Shown piece by piece: positions 11,385 to 23,130 of a DNA stretch of 64,000 bases. Numbering within the stretch: the first letter of the stretch is position 1; each line of letters opens with the position of its first letter. The notes beneath the pieces were generated by a model. It had not been told where the DNA came from and did not search any database. It saw nothing but the letters and a program-made list of their open reading frames with translations. The stretch covers positions 47,509,402 through 47,573,401 of the forward strand of contig OV121086.1 of the NCBI GenBank assembly GCA_921293015.1, written 5' to 3'. The position numbers were made by a program, and so were the translations under genes. Origin of the DNA: Phorcus lineatus. Taxonomy: Eukaryota > Mollusca > Gastropoda > Trochida > Trochidae.

Positions 11385-14300
11385 CTGTAAGAAAAGCTAC
11401 TTTTTCTCAATGACAAAACTTCTTGTCCTAGGCACATTCTGCTGGCTTTAGTATTGCTATTCGTTTGAAGTCTGCAAATCAAGGTTTGGAATATAATCTA
11501 TCTTAACTATATCTAGCTTTGTATCTGGACAAATTCTGACAGCTTTTAGACTTTTTAAGTCGATGTTAGTGAACTTTTATAGAGTTCAGTCCTTTTCCCC
11601 AAGATTTGATTTGCCATATCTTAAGTGCGGGGGAAATATGTTTATAATGCCTTGCTTAGAAACAACCTGGTATACCGCATTTCTTTCAAGATAAGTCTCT
11701 CTGATTGTGGCTTTAAATGCACAATAATGTCTAGCATTACATTTATAGCAATCGAATAAGAAGCATGGGTCTTTTTAGCTAACTCTTTTATTTTTTATAA
11801 TTGCCAATATTATCGGATATAAATAAATGAGGAAAATGCATTATTTTGCAGGTCAAATGATACATTATATATGCTGCCAATAAGGTCCTAATCCTAGGTG
11901 ACACCTGTTCGTGGTCATGTTTGAATGTCTTTAATCAATCCGTCTGGAATTCTGATAAAGGTAAAGAAAACCTTTGTCAACTTCCTAAGTAAGCTTGTAA
12001 TGTTCGACCTGTGTGTACACACTAAATTGTCTCCGCATCAATATTGACAAAGATCGTGACAGGCAATTCTCGATGATTGAATTCCCAATCCAATGTTTGT
12101 CTTGACTTCACAGAATTGAATTAAAGTTTCTATTGGAACATATTCACGTGTTCAACAGTGTTTGACACAGAAAAATGTCTCAACTGCAGGAGTTTTGTTT
12201 ATGATATTACAATGATGTAAAACCTGAACGATAATAGTTAAGAAAATATTACCTTTTGATGTAAAATCATTACATATTGCCATCACTGAATATTTAGTTG
12301 GAGAACTTTTGTTTCGTAAAGATTTTCAGTAATGCAGAGTAAATATTTAAGGATTCAAATTATGCTGCACATGAGATTTGCCAACATAGTTGAAAACTGA
12401 TGTAATAACTCAAATTGATTTCTCTTTCTAAAAGAGTAAACAACTGCCTTTTCCGTATTAAGGGTTAAGCACTTGGCCACCATGATAAATGCTAGACAAA
12501 TATCTGTATGCTACATGGGCGTTTGCAAATATCATAAGCACATCATATGCTATCTGGACACATATTAAGAGAATTGTTGCAAGGGGTTTATCTCAATGAA
12601 CTCATCTCTGTGACAGCCGCGCTAATGTGGTATTAGACCACTGTTTTTCTTTGGTCTTGTCACAGACCCCCCATTAAATCTGTTTATAAAAACAGGTTGC
12701 CAATGGAACTGCTGGAACAATGGCGAATCTTCTTAGGTCATGCGCTGCCTAATTTTGTCATTTTTCAAAGTCTGCTCGCATATTTCTGGTGTTCCGAATG
12801 GCGGTTTGAGGTATTATTGTCATGGCGAACTAAGACTTTTCTTTCAGATGAGGTGAATTTATATGGATTTTTCGCAATTTTCTACTCCTCTGATTTATCA
12901 CAAGGTGAAAACACAAGTCTTACGCTTCAGCTCAAGATTTTGTGGGAATTTCATCTAATAACCATCTGTTTTGTCAGAATAATAATTCACAACAATATTA
13001 TCCTTTCACCACATCTTCCAATGATTTATGACGGACGCGCTTGTCTTTCTCTCAAATATCATTCCCTGTAGAAAAATCTAACAAACGAGAAGATTTCCAT
13101 TGATCTCTTACTTCTAAGGTTCATTTTGGAGACAACGTGTCTCGATACATCTCTGAAACCCTACGCGTATGCGTGTATCAAACATCTCGTTTTTGAAAGT
13201 TGATTTCCAATATAGATTTACATTAGATTCAAGGTAGTTTATTTACAAGTTACATCCTGAGGAAAATAAATGTTACCATGTGACACGATTTTGAAAAGGC
13301 TATATAATATTGATTTATCAATATATGTGAAAGGATTTTAGTTACTTTTCTGAGATCCTATGTGAAAGATGAGCAAATAGATGTGATGTACTACTGGAGG
13401 ATGACCTGCATCATATTCGGAGTTTCGAGGTTTTATAAGTCTCCAATAATGAGTTTAGTTCCGTACAATAATACAAAACGTAGCAAGGAACCATTACACC
13501 TCACTGTATATTTCTGTTGAATTTCTGGATGTCTAGAACCGTTAACGTTGAACTTTCCACAAGAGGGAAACTTCATTATTTATGGGCAACTTGCAAGACA
13601 AGGAATGCATGGCCTTTGTTAGACCCGAGATTTTCCTCCAGAAACGTAATACATTGGTTAAAAAAGCTATCTGAAATTATTTTCTTGCCTAACCTAATTA
13701 AGACTAAAAGAGCTTATTTCCTAGATTGTTGCAAATGTATGTGACAGAAAATCGATGAGTCGCAGTCTTAAAAACCAGTAATGCAGTTGTTATTTTCATT
13801 GATTTTAATTTCTTACTAGAATATGTCCTAGTCATGGTCCTTATCATATATACATAGGTATGGATTTTGAATACTTAATTAAATTAAGTTGTAGTTGGAT
13901 TAATATTTTCAGGAATTCATAGTGGTACATTTTTTTAAGTTTCTTGTAGCGAAAATTTAATTCCATAGAAATATACTTTCTCATGAAGTTGGAAGTTTTG
14001 AAAGCAAGATATAATTTTCACATTGTCGGACACAGACTCAAACCGTTTATCAAATAGAAAAGTGTGACAATAAACAATATTTGATTCCACCATTCCAATA
14101 TGTATTATTTAATCATGACATTAATTTTGCTTTGATGTTTGTCAAAATACTATATGCTACATATGTCACTTCAAAACAACTTGCTGTTCTTTAGCATGTT
14201 CATTTGTGTTCAAACAAGGTTATCATGCTCAGGGACTTCCGCTGAGACCGGCAGGCTCCTCTCTTATCGACCCCGAGGATTCCAAATTATATTTCTTCTC

Positions 14301-17300
14301 GATGAATATGTATGCTGCAACATTTTAAAGCAAAATATATTTTTATTTTCACTGAACAAGTCTCCATAATATGAATATGCTACAGAAATGTATCTTCATT
14401 ACAGTTCGAGAGTCATGACTTCTCTAACCCAACCTTATAAACGTGAACTATATTTATTAATTGATGATTTCAAATGTTAAAAAATCATAGAGCTAAAAAT
14501 TGATTAAATCATTATATGCAAATACATATTTGAAATAAAGTTTATTTTTTGGGTGATTATCTATGTGTTTTGATATCAGCATCAATGAATAATCTCTTGG
14601 AAATAATTGAACTTTCGGGAAATATGCCATGCCGGCATCATTTCACCAGGTGAAGGAATAAAATTTATACCCCAAAAGATCGTATATTTTCATAATAAAG
14701 AAGTTGTTATTTCGGAATATTGCTTATTACATGTGCTCACAACTTCTTCATCCCCTTCAATGACAGACAGTATACGTTATAGTATCCATAGGATTTATCA
14801 GGTAAATCAAACATAATTCTTAGTAGAATTCCTCATAGTTTGATTCTTATAATAGACCTTGTGTCATGTTCATATCATGACTCATTGTTGAATGTTTATT
14901 CTAATGAATCACGTAGGCCGAGTTGATAAGTTCACTAATCCTACACACATATTTCGTGATGTTCGTTAATATTCCTTCTGATTACTGCATCTCACGCACA
15001 TTTGTCATCTTTAATATAATTAGCTCTTAAAAATGTTTCTGTACGAACTAGTATTTTGTCATATCTCGGATATATAATTCTTGTAATGAAAAGTCGTTTT
15101 TATTACATTCACCTAAACACGCTAATGTCATTGACAAATCAAAAAGTGGTTGCTGCTTTTTGGTATTATATAACTGGTTTACACGTATTTCATAGATTAA
15201 CAAGATGCCCTTTTATGCTACATGCCATAACACGTCTGTCCGTGTATCGTGAGATAAGGTAATGTTTTTATCACAATTTCCAAACTATTATAAGGATATC
15301 GATTTTCCTGTTTCGTGAGATGGAACAACACATCCGTTTATGATACATCCATTTCGTTGAATCACGAAACCCCGATTGTCATTTGCATGCACTATTTACA
15401 GCTTTTTTTATCATCCATTTTTAAAAAGGTTATCATTGGGAAGTATGTTCAGATGTTTTGAACATAGGGAATATTTACAAATTTATGTTCAAATTATCCA
15501 ATATTTCCTCCAATCATCGTTGCTAAAATCAACAAAAACAAAGTTTCTAAATTCTTAATTTACTCTTGCGTTTCTTTTTTTGAAGAGTGTATTTATGAAG
15601 GTGACAAGCAAGACCAGTTCCAGAGGCTATAAGACCTTCTACTGGTAGCGATTCCTGTGGCGCTGCAAACAACTTTCGCTCACCGTTCAGTTATCCTTTT
15701 TATGAAACAGAAAATCGATAATTATTAATCAGTGGAGCGTAAGTTTTGGATATAAATTGCAAAAACTCAACAACATGTCTAGAAAGAGTAGGTGAGAGTA
15801 TGAACTGGGTCCGAGTCTTGAGATCACATTTCTTGTAACATCTCAATAAAGTGACATTTATTGGAAGATTGAATTGAAGAATCATGTCATATGAATGACA
15901 GAAACTCTATAAATACTAATAATTCGGAATTACTCTATTAGACAGCCTTGAATGATGCTAACAGTGAAGACAGAAAATGATATATTTTTATCTTTAACGG
16001 ATCCATAAGAGGAAAATTGCCGAAATTAAGATAGAGTCATGGTACATTTGACAATGTCATAGCTCAATAAATAAAAAATGCTTTGCTTGTGTCAAAACTC
16101 CCAATTTGTTAATTAACCTAATTGAACATACTATTAATGGATAATATCGTATAGCTTCAATTGGTTATTGTGAATACCTAGAATAAACGTACGATATTCC
16201 ATAGCTACCACCGTTGCCAGTTCGAAGTTAATAGGTATAGAGTCAGAGAGTAAGACAGAAATATAAATAACTTCCCGTATCTGTCATATTCTGAGACTAG
16301 TTAACAGGATCACTGGGCGAAGGTTCAATTATTCAAGAGTTTGATTGGTCAGAAGTAATAGAGTTGTCAGCTCACTACATCACCTCATCCGAACCATCAG
16401 CGCAGATGAGCTGGTGAGAGGTAAGTACAATAAGCTCACCATTTATTATATAACAGGTCTCGTCTATCATGTGGAGGGTTCCTGTTTCCTTAAGGCAACG
16501 ATATAAGCTACCTTCATTTGGAAATAATGTTTTCTTTATAAAAAATATTACGAATCGCACCTTAGTTTTCAGTACAACATTTAGCGTCGTTGAACTTAAA
16601 CCCAGCATGGCATCCGAACCTTCAGTAAATGATTTACATATCTTACTCATTTACCTATAATGTGAGGGTTAATTCATACATCTTCTCACACAGCCAGCGT
16701 ACCGTATCCGCTTATGTTGTTGCCTCTTTTCATCAAATAAACCTAGGTTTAAATCCTACCTTGGTCTCGGCAGTTTTATACAGAAAGGTTCTTTAAACTT
16801 GTATGAATAAAACAGCTCTATTGCATATGAGAATAGTAAATAAATCATGGCTTTAAACACGTGCTTATATATAATATGAATAGAAAAAAACAATAGACGA
16901 CCTATGTAAATGCCTCCTGGAATGGAAGGATTCCTCGTAGTACCCTTGCTTGTACTATGATCGGTCTATCACTTCTTTAAGTTTATGACACCACGTGTTA
17001 GTCACAGCTAGTGAGGTTAATCGAAATGTCCAGCCTTGTCTTCTTGTCGTTTTGAAACGCTCATTTTAAGACGAAATCTAAAAACAACCTTTGTGTTCTT
17101 TTCGTTTGTATTCGGGCGTGTTGACAGTAAAGATTTCGGTGAGTGATAATAATGTAACGTTTAATCTAACGGGTTAAATTATCGGTTTTATTGCTTTTTG
17201 AACTATGTCTTCATTTTCTCCATGTTTTATTGAAAGTGTACCTTTTTAAAAACAGAAGTTTATATACTGATTTCTATTATTAATGCTCTCCAGAGCAAAA

Positions 17301-18410
17301 TAACAAATAAATAGAACATTTAGTCATTTAAACAGCACAACAAGTGGCAAACCTAGAACTAAGGTACTTCAGCCATTATGTGAACGTAATTCTTAATTTA
17401 ATCACTTAAAATTAGTTTTATGGGAGTGTATGATTTAAGAACCATTGCCTAATGAAATAAAGATCTAATCGATGAACAACCCTAACAATCTTACACTTAA
17501 TGACATTCCTATTACCAAGATTCCCTGAAATAGAACTCAATAACAGAAGCACTAAGAGCTTTTCAACAGGTCACTTTGCCTCGGTATATTGTCACGGTCG
17601 TCCTGACCCAGTAAAGATGTTGGTGTGATTGTTATTTAAAAATATCATACAGGCAAAAGTGTAAAATTAAATATCTAAAAATAATTCTTTGCGTGAATCC
17701 AGTAAAACTTCAACAAAGGGGAACTGACATCAGCCGGCATTGTAAAATAAAAATTGTTTGCAAGTTAAACATTAATTGTGTAACATTGTTTCACTGTTGC
17801 ATGATTCCAAACGTGTTTGTTTTGATTATAAAAGCTAGCTTAGCCTCAGTTCCCCGTCCTTTCCATGTATTTCTTGACTGCTTTGAGATGTTTCTGGAAA
17901 TGGAAAATCTCGAAGCGTTGTTACCTACATATAATAGCCGGCTGAGGAAACCTACACACATTGAGCTACCTGGTTTTCAAAATTTAACTGCGATATTTCA
18001 GCTGCGCCAATGTTCGTCTGTTAACTTTGGATTCACCAGCCAGATTCATCAAAACTTTCTCGTCTTTCTTATAAGATTTCATGAAACTCATCAAATTGAA
18101 TAATCTAAAAATAGAATAATGTCAACATAGAAAGGATGCAATTTCAAGTGATGCCATGATTCTCTATTGCCTAGGTCAAAAGACCATAGGTACTTAGTGA
18201 AGCTCAAATCGCCTCCCTAAATTTGCATCTTTATCTCTAAAATGCAAAAATTACGATATTGTCCTTTTTTTTAAATGAAAATTTGGAATCGGCCATACAA
18301 ATTATTAAAGTGAAATGCTGGGTCCAATTAACCTGTATATAAGTTAAATGACCTACTAACCAATACAAAACATATTTTTTTGTATTTGTGTCTGCTGTAA
18401 ATAAGTTTCA
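11385..18410. other. Non-genic stretch, 7 kb
   Basis: I see no gene I can support. The longer frames (12697-13071 plus, 17693-18103 plus, 16375-16650 minus) lack recognisable domains, have no convincing splice signals at their edges and are rich in residues coded by AT-rich codons. No strong inverted or tandem repeat was noticed here. Confidence 0.5.
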
Positions 18411-18414
18411 AAAA

Positions 18415-18590
18415 TTACGTTTGAGTTATTGGCGCGCGCTATTGTCCGGTTTTCGATCACAAATTACGACTGAAACCTGTTTACTGTCACTATACTGAAC
18501 TAACAAGCATGGGGATAATAACACCATTTATATTTTGACATATTTGACTCCTACAACATACTATGTGCCCCTTTCAGAAAATTCAACCAT
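18415..18590. repeat. Dispersed repeat, right-end copy
   Basis: Carries 'ggttttcgatcacaaatta', 'acctgttt.ctgtcac', 'aacaccattta' and 'gacatatttgact', then 'acaacatactatgtgcccct'. These occur in the same order in 53200-53412 and, more weakly, in 10897-11380. Probably the same non-autonomous DNA transposon family. Confidence 0.6.
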
Positions 18591-18862
18591 TTCCTTCAGC
18601 AATTTACCAGATATGTCTAAATCAATAGATGAAAATTATTGTTATTGATCGTTTATTTTATTCTGTGATTTCGTAACGAGGTCTCGTGATATTTATGACT
18701 ATCACCAACATTCTTTTTAACCCAGTAGACGTTCGATTGTAAAAGGCCTAACGCAATTGAGCTTGAATCTAACCAAATTATCTTGACATGACTAGACAGT
18801 AATGAAAAAATGTATTATCGTCAAACCATCATGATTTAAGTTGAAAAGATACAATACATCAC

Positions 18863-18975
18863 CAGGGGCTCCTTTAACAAATCACTAAGGTGATCTAAGG
18901 TAATCTTACTGCAATGTTAAAAACTAAGAGTTAAGGTTAACCTCAGTAAAGGTTTCTTTGTGAAAGGAGGCCCTG
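18863..18975 (-). mobile_element. MITE, family M1, copy 1
   Basis: A 113-bp element beginning 'caggggctcctttaacaaat' and ending 'tttgtgaaaggaggccctg', so its ends are about 20-bp inverted repeats. Its reverse complement aligns along its full length with 21056-21177, including 'ggttaaccttaact' and 'taacattgca' in the centre. It has no coding capacity. Confidence 0.8.
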
Positions 18976-18999
18976 ATATGAATTTTATATCTTTTGTAT

Positions 19000-21050
19000 A
19001 CAATCAAGTAATCTAGAATTTATTGAGACTGCAAAATCGTCAAACTTTATGCATTTAGTCTAAAAATTTAAGGGCCTTACAAGAGTTCTAAGAAATTAGT
19101 TTCCTATCAGTTCTTTAATGACAAACGTAATTACATATAGACTTTCTTCATATAGTAGTTTAATAATTATTTTTTACAAGATATGAAGTTAGAGAATATT
19201 CCTGTTTGGCATTGAGTCCAATATGTGTTTTACAAAGGTCCCTTTTTAAAGCCTTTGTTTGTAATTCTTTCAATGAAGGAAAAACACTAGAAGAATGAAA
19301 GACACTTTGAACATGAAATAATAATTTCATGTCTGGTGAAAATTAATTGCATAACATAAACCTTTTACCATACTTTAGAGTATATACCCTAATTGTTCAA
19401 TGTTACCGTTAATTTCAATTAATCTATTATGACAGATAGAGCAGCTCTTTATCTCTTGCATAATATTTATGTAGATTATATATTGGAATAGTAATTTATT
19501 ATAAACTTGATTTTTAAAATAATTTAAATGCACGAGTTTTTATTCTTAGTGAACCCCTTTCTAGATTTGGGCCTAGTGTACTTCAATGTTTAAACCATTT
19601 CAATACTACTTCAGCCGCTCTCCATTTTCTCTTATAAGAGTGAAAAATATTACTCTCTTTTTAAGCCATTTCAATATCGCCGAGAAACAAAAAGATATAC
19701 ATTTTTTCACGAGTTGCCCAGATATTATTGAACTATTACAAAAACCGAAATTGTGCTAATACGTCAGTCATTAAAAGTTTATAAAGTAAACTTTGAAAAA
19801 CGTTGATGAGTCTTGTAAACTGCAAGACCTCGAACGTAGTGTAAGGATTACATACATCGGTTATGAACAGTTGCAAGAAAAAGATAAAAATAAGTGACAA
19901 AAAAGTTACTTAAGAGCATAGGCATTCACTTTAGCTTTCTATCGCTACAATGAATTGCTAATATTCCTTCAAAACCTGACCTGAACCAGGACTGAAAATA
20001 TCAAGACGACCGCTGTCAGCTGAGAGATAAAAAAAAATCTATGATCAGCTGTGCCCAAAACAGAAACAAATTATGGACAGTTGAAAACGGCTAACCTAGT
20101 AATATGGGCTGCTTTTGAACTTACCTTAATTCTGAACTGATAACAAAGGATGAAATATAATTTATTGAAGCAATCTTGTAAATTAACCTATTTGATAACG
20201 TAATATTGGGATCGTTATTGGTTTAACAAAAAAGACTGCCGTTTTCTCGTTGTAAGCAAAATTAAAAAATATCCGGTATCGTAGTTCATGCGGATTTATG
20301 CAACATTGAAACGCATACTGCCGGTCTTTTAAACTCAACTGTGTAACCTGAATATGTACATATTTGCTAAATAACTTACCACATAGATTACCAGAGTGCG
20401 TATCGTCAGTAATATCTATAGATATGCAGTATATGTGCATTCGTTGTGTTTACGAAATATTGGTGTGCGCTATAGTGCCATTATATAACAACCATTTGCA
20501 GGGTTCATTAAACGCCAGTAGATACATCATCATTTGCTTGGTTATTTGATTTTCTTTTGTCAGAAACAAAACATGTCTTTGCTCTCATAACAACTTTACG
20601 GTTGAATTTAGAATTGACTAAATTCCTTCTTCTTTCCATTCTTCATCAATCACATACATGTATCAACTTCAGAACCAAAAATACTTCAAAATATAGCTAA
20701 TGTGGATATTTTACAAACACTTCAATTAATTGAATCATGGCCTTTGCATTTGCTGTGATGACTATCATTCTGTGACGAGAGAGTAAACAATATCTTAAGA
20801 AAGATGTCGTATATATTGTGCGAAATTTGTTATAAAACTTTGAAAGGTATAAATAATGACGAACCTTATGAAGATAACATGGCACAGGTATGATTAAAGC
20901 TTTCATCACTTTTTTAAAGTAATCGCTGAAGTAGCCCCAATGATAGAGGAATGTATTTTTATGTGTTCAATGAAAAATTTATAATTATTTGTGAAAAGCA
21001 TTTGAAATACATTTGTTTGATTCAGTTTGAGCTCAGCTAATCAGAAAATA
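19000..21050. other. Non-genic stretch
   Basis: No gene, RNA gene or strong repeat seen. Frames of 60-85 residues at 20183-20909 have no recognisable features. Confidence 0.5.
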
Positions 21051-21055
21051 ATGAT

Positions 21056-21177
21056 CAGGGCCTGCTTTCACAAAGCTACCTTAACTAAGGTTAACCTTAA
21101 CTCCCATACTTTAACATTGCACTAAGGTTACCTTAAGGACTTAAGATCACCTTAGGGCTTTGTGAAAGGAGGCCCTG
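21056..21177 (+). mobile_element. MITE, family M1, copy 2
   Basis: A 122-bp element with terminal inverted repeats ('cagggcctgctttcacaaag' at the left; complement of 'cagggcctcctttcacaaag' at the right). It matches 18863-18975 in the opposite orientation and has about 9 extra bases in the right half. Its better-preserved ends suggest it is nearer the family consensus. Confidence 0.8.
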
Positions 21178-21179
21178 TT

Positions 21180-22265
21180 CTCAAGTCAAAGAAGCGCTAT
21201 TAAAATCCCACCATGTAACGATGTCGCAATCAGGCTACCTAGTTCGTCTTACGTTTCAATTCTCTGGGATAAGGATGTACATAAAACCTTACGTACAGTA
21301 ATGTATGAAAATAGTGCAGATATAATTCCTGGCAAATGCTACCGGAGATGTTTAAGATAATGTTTTGTCACATAAACAAATGTCCATTTTTGTGTTAGAT
21401 ATGGTCCGAAAATGTTTCCATAAGTTTGGCACAAGTAAAACGAAGGCACTTCCAACTATTGGAGGTAGCTACCCACTGCCATATTTCTGTTAACTAGGTG
21501 TAAAACGTATACAATTCATTCTAAAACCTGTTTATATTACTTTCAAGTAAAACATAAATGTGTTTATTTTCCTTGTTCAGTGTTTTGAAACAAAATATTG
21601 GCAACCTTTGAATAACTTGGACATTAGTTGAAAACTATCGAAGGGTAACTTCATGTCTATTGGAGACAATGCACGTTTAAGATGGAAATAATGAAACAAC
21701 TTAGTTTTAACTATAACGTAACGGGTTTTGTTTTGTTGAAATTATTCGAAAACGAATATTAATGTATCCTTTAATTTATATTCTGTTCAGTCAATAGGGG
21801 AAAAAATACAGGGGTATGCTTTATATTACCAATATCAAAATTTTTAACAAATATTATATTATATAAAAAAAATTGTAATGTAATAATCATGTCTAACGAT
21901 AAGCATGAAACAACTATAGAAGGAATAAGTGCTTTTATAAATTAAATTTTTTGTTAAAAAGAATTCATCAAAAAGAGATGTATTTGCATACATACATACG
22001 TAGGTGATGTTCGTAGCACTATAGATCTACTTACTATAATGTAGGTATTTGTTTATTTCTATACACTATAGTGTGATATTTTCTGATCTAGTTATGCATT
22101 GATTCCCGCACAGAATTGATTGACTCAATGGGCATGTTAGACAGAAGCTTAGTGTCAGAATGTGAAAAAATTACTTTCCAAAGCTTCAGTAATTCGATAA
22201 TCTTAGTTGATCTATGAAGTTGCTCTGTTTACCCAAAACCATTTTACAATGTAAAATGTGCTATT
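21180..22265. other. Non-genic stretch
   Basis: AT-rich; nothing supported. Confidence 0.5.
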
Positions 22266-22270
22266 ATAAA

Positions 22271-22352
22271 CATTCATCACGAGAGTTTTATGGTGAGGGA
22301 TTCTAAAGGTGCTCCTTTAGAATTCCTCACCATAGATTTCTCGTGGTGTATG
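22271..22352. repeat. Long near-perfect hairpin
   Basis: The 39-base arms 22271-22309 and 22314-22352 are inverted copies ('ttctaaagg' / 'cctttagaa', 'atggtgaggg' / 'cctcaccat', 'catcacgaga' / 'tctcgtggtg') around a 4-base loop with only a few mismatches. It could be the end of a foldback transposon whose other parts continue to about 22810 around the SINE insertion. Confidence 0.8.
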
Positions 22353-22408
22353 TTTTTAAAAATCTAAAATTTTGTACAAAATAAGAAGTTTGAATGATAA
22401 ATCAGCGT

Positions 22409-22729
22409 GAGGTGAGGTGAGGTGAGTTGGTGTATAACGCCGCTTTCAAGATTATTTCACTTATATCGCGGCTGCTAGTATTATTGCAGGGAGAAAGCCC
22501 GCAACACTATTGTGGCTATGCATTGTGGTGAAACCTGCGAGCATCGGCTGGAACTAGCGAACCATGGGTGGTACTGCGCTGAATTTCAGTGTAGCATTGC
22601 ACCCAAACCTGACTGCGTGTAGAACAGTTCTCTACTGCAGACAAAGTTGCCGAGCCCCTGGCGGGATTCGAACCACGGACCTCCTGATCCGAAGCCGAAC
22701 GCGCTAACCACTGCGCTATCCCGCCCCCA
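22409..22729 (-). mobile_element. tRNA-derived SINE, full length with perfect TSDs
   Basis: On the minus strand a tRNA-like head opens with perfect box A (TAGCGCAGTGG, 22718-22708) and perfect box B (GGTTCGAATCC, 22674-22664). It is followed by about 200 bp of body and a tail whose complement reads 'gaggtgaggtgaggtgag' on the plus strand. An 11-bp target-site duplication, TAAATCAGCGT, flanks it at 22398-22408 and 22730-22740 without mismatch, so insertion is comparatively recent. Apparent reading frames across it (22516-22798) are fortuitous. Related partial copies occur at 29094-29312 and 33528-33774. Confidence 0.93.
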
Positions 22730-22770
22730 TAAATCAGCGTAAACCGAGATATTCGCGCATACAGCAGCAA

Positions 22771-22797
22771 TGACGTCATAATCCGTATACGACGTCA
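22771..22797. promoter_or_regulatory. CRE-like palindromes
   Basis: A perfect TGACGTCA (22771-22778) and a one-base variant CGACGTCA (22790-22797) lie 11 bases apart. TGACGTCA is the CREB/ATF consensus. Since this piece may belong to a foldback element, regulatory use is uncertain. Confidence 0.35.
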
Positions 22798-22929
22798 TAG
22801 TGGTTTACTGTTGGAAGTCGGTTTCAATTTTAAATTTGCTCGTTAGCAACTTTCATACTTCATGAGCCAATTTAACGTTAAAACAGCTTATTTGTATACC
22901 TTTCAAATATAACAAGGAAGCTCTTCTCC

Positions 22930-23130
22930 TTAACGTTGCCTACTCGTGTTACGATTACCAGCACAATAGCTGCTCAAGTGGCGACCTTTCACCCCGGTTG
23001 CTATGTACGCGTTGCTAAGCATTTCAACCGCTTGCTCGCGCTTCACAAGTGACGGACTTGGTTGTTTATACCTTTATTGCTTACGAACAGCTTTTGTCAC
23101 TCGCCATTCATCGCAATGTCCGAAGAAGGT
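22930..23130 (+). promoter_or_regulatory. GC-richer promoter-like patch with possible short first exon
   Basis: Sequence here is noticeably richer in GC and CpG than its surroundings ('gtacgcgttgctaagc', 'cgcttgctcgcgcttc'). At 23116 an ATG reads M-S-E-E-G before a weak donor (GAAG|GTTGGT). It might be a promoter and first exon, but I found no downstream exon in matching phase; it does not join in frame to the death-domain exon at 26364. It could equally be part of a repeat. Confidence 0.2.

Noticed and set aside
12697-13071. 124-residue protein
   Set aside because: No domain recognised and no codon or splice evidence. Possibly an old repeat.
16375-16660. Overlapping frames on both strands (91 and 63 residues)
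   Set aside because: The minus-strand frame reads somewhat like coding sequence, but I could not place it in any family or find splice sites.
17693-18103. 136-residue protein
   Set aside because: No domain and no supporting signals; stops close in just outside.
22516-22798. Overlapping 70-87 residue proteins on the minus strand
   Set aside because: They are translations of the SINE tRNA head and body.
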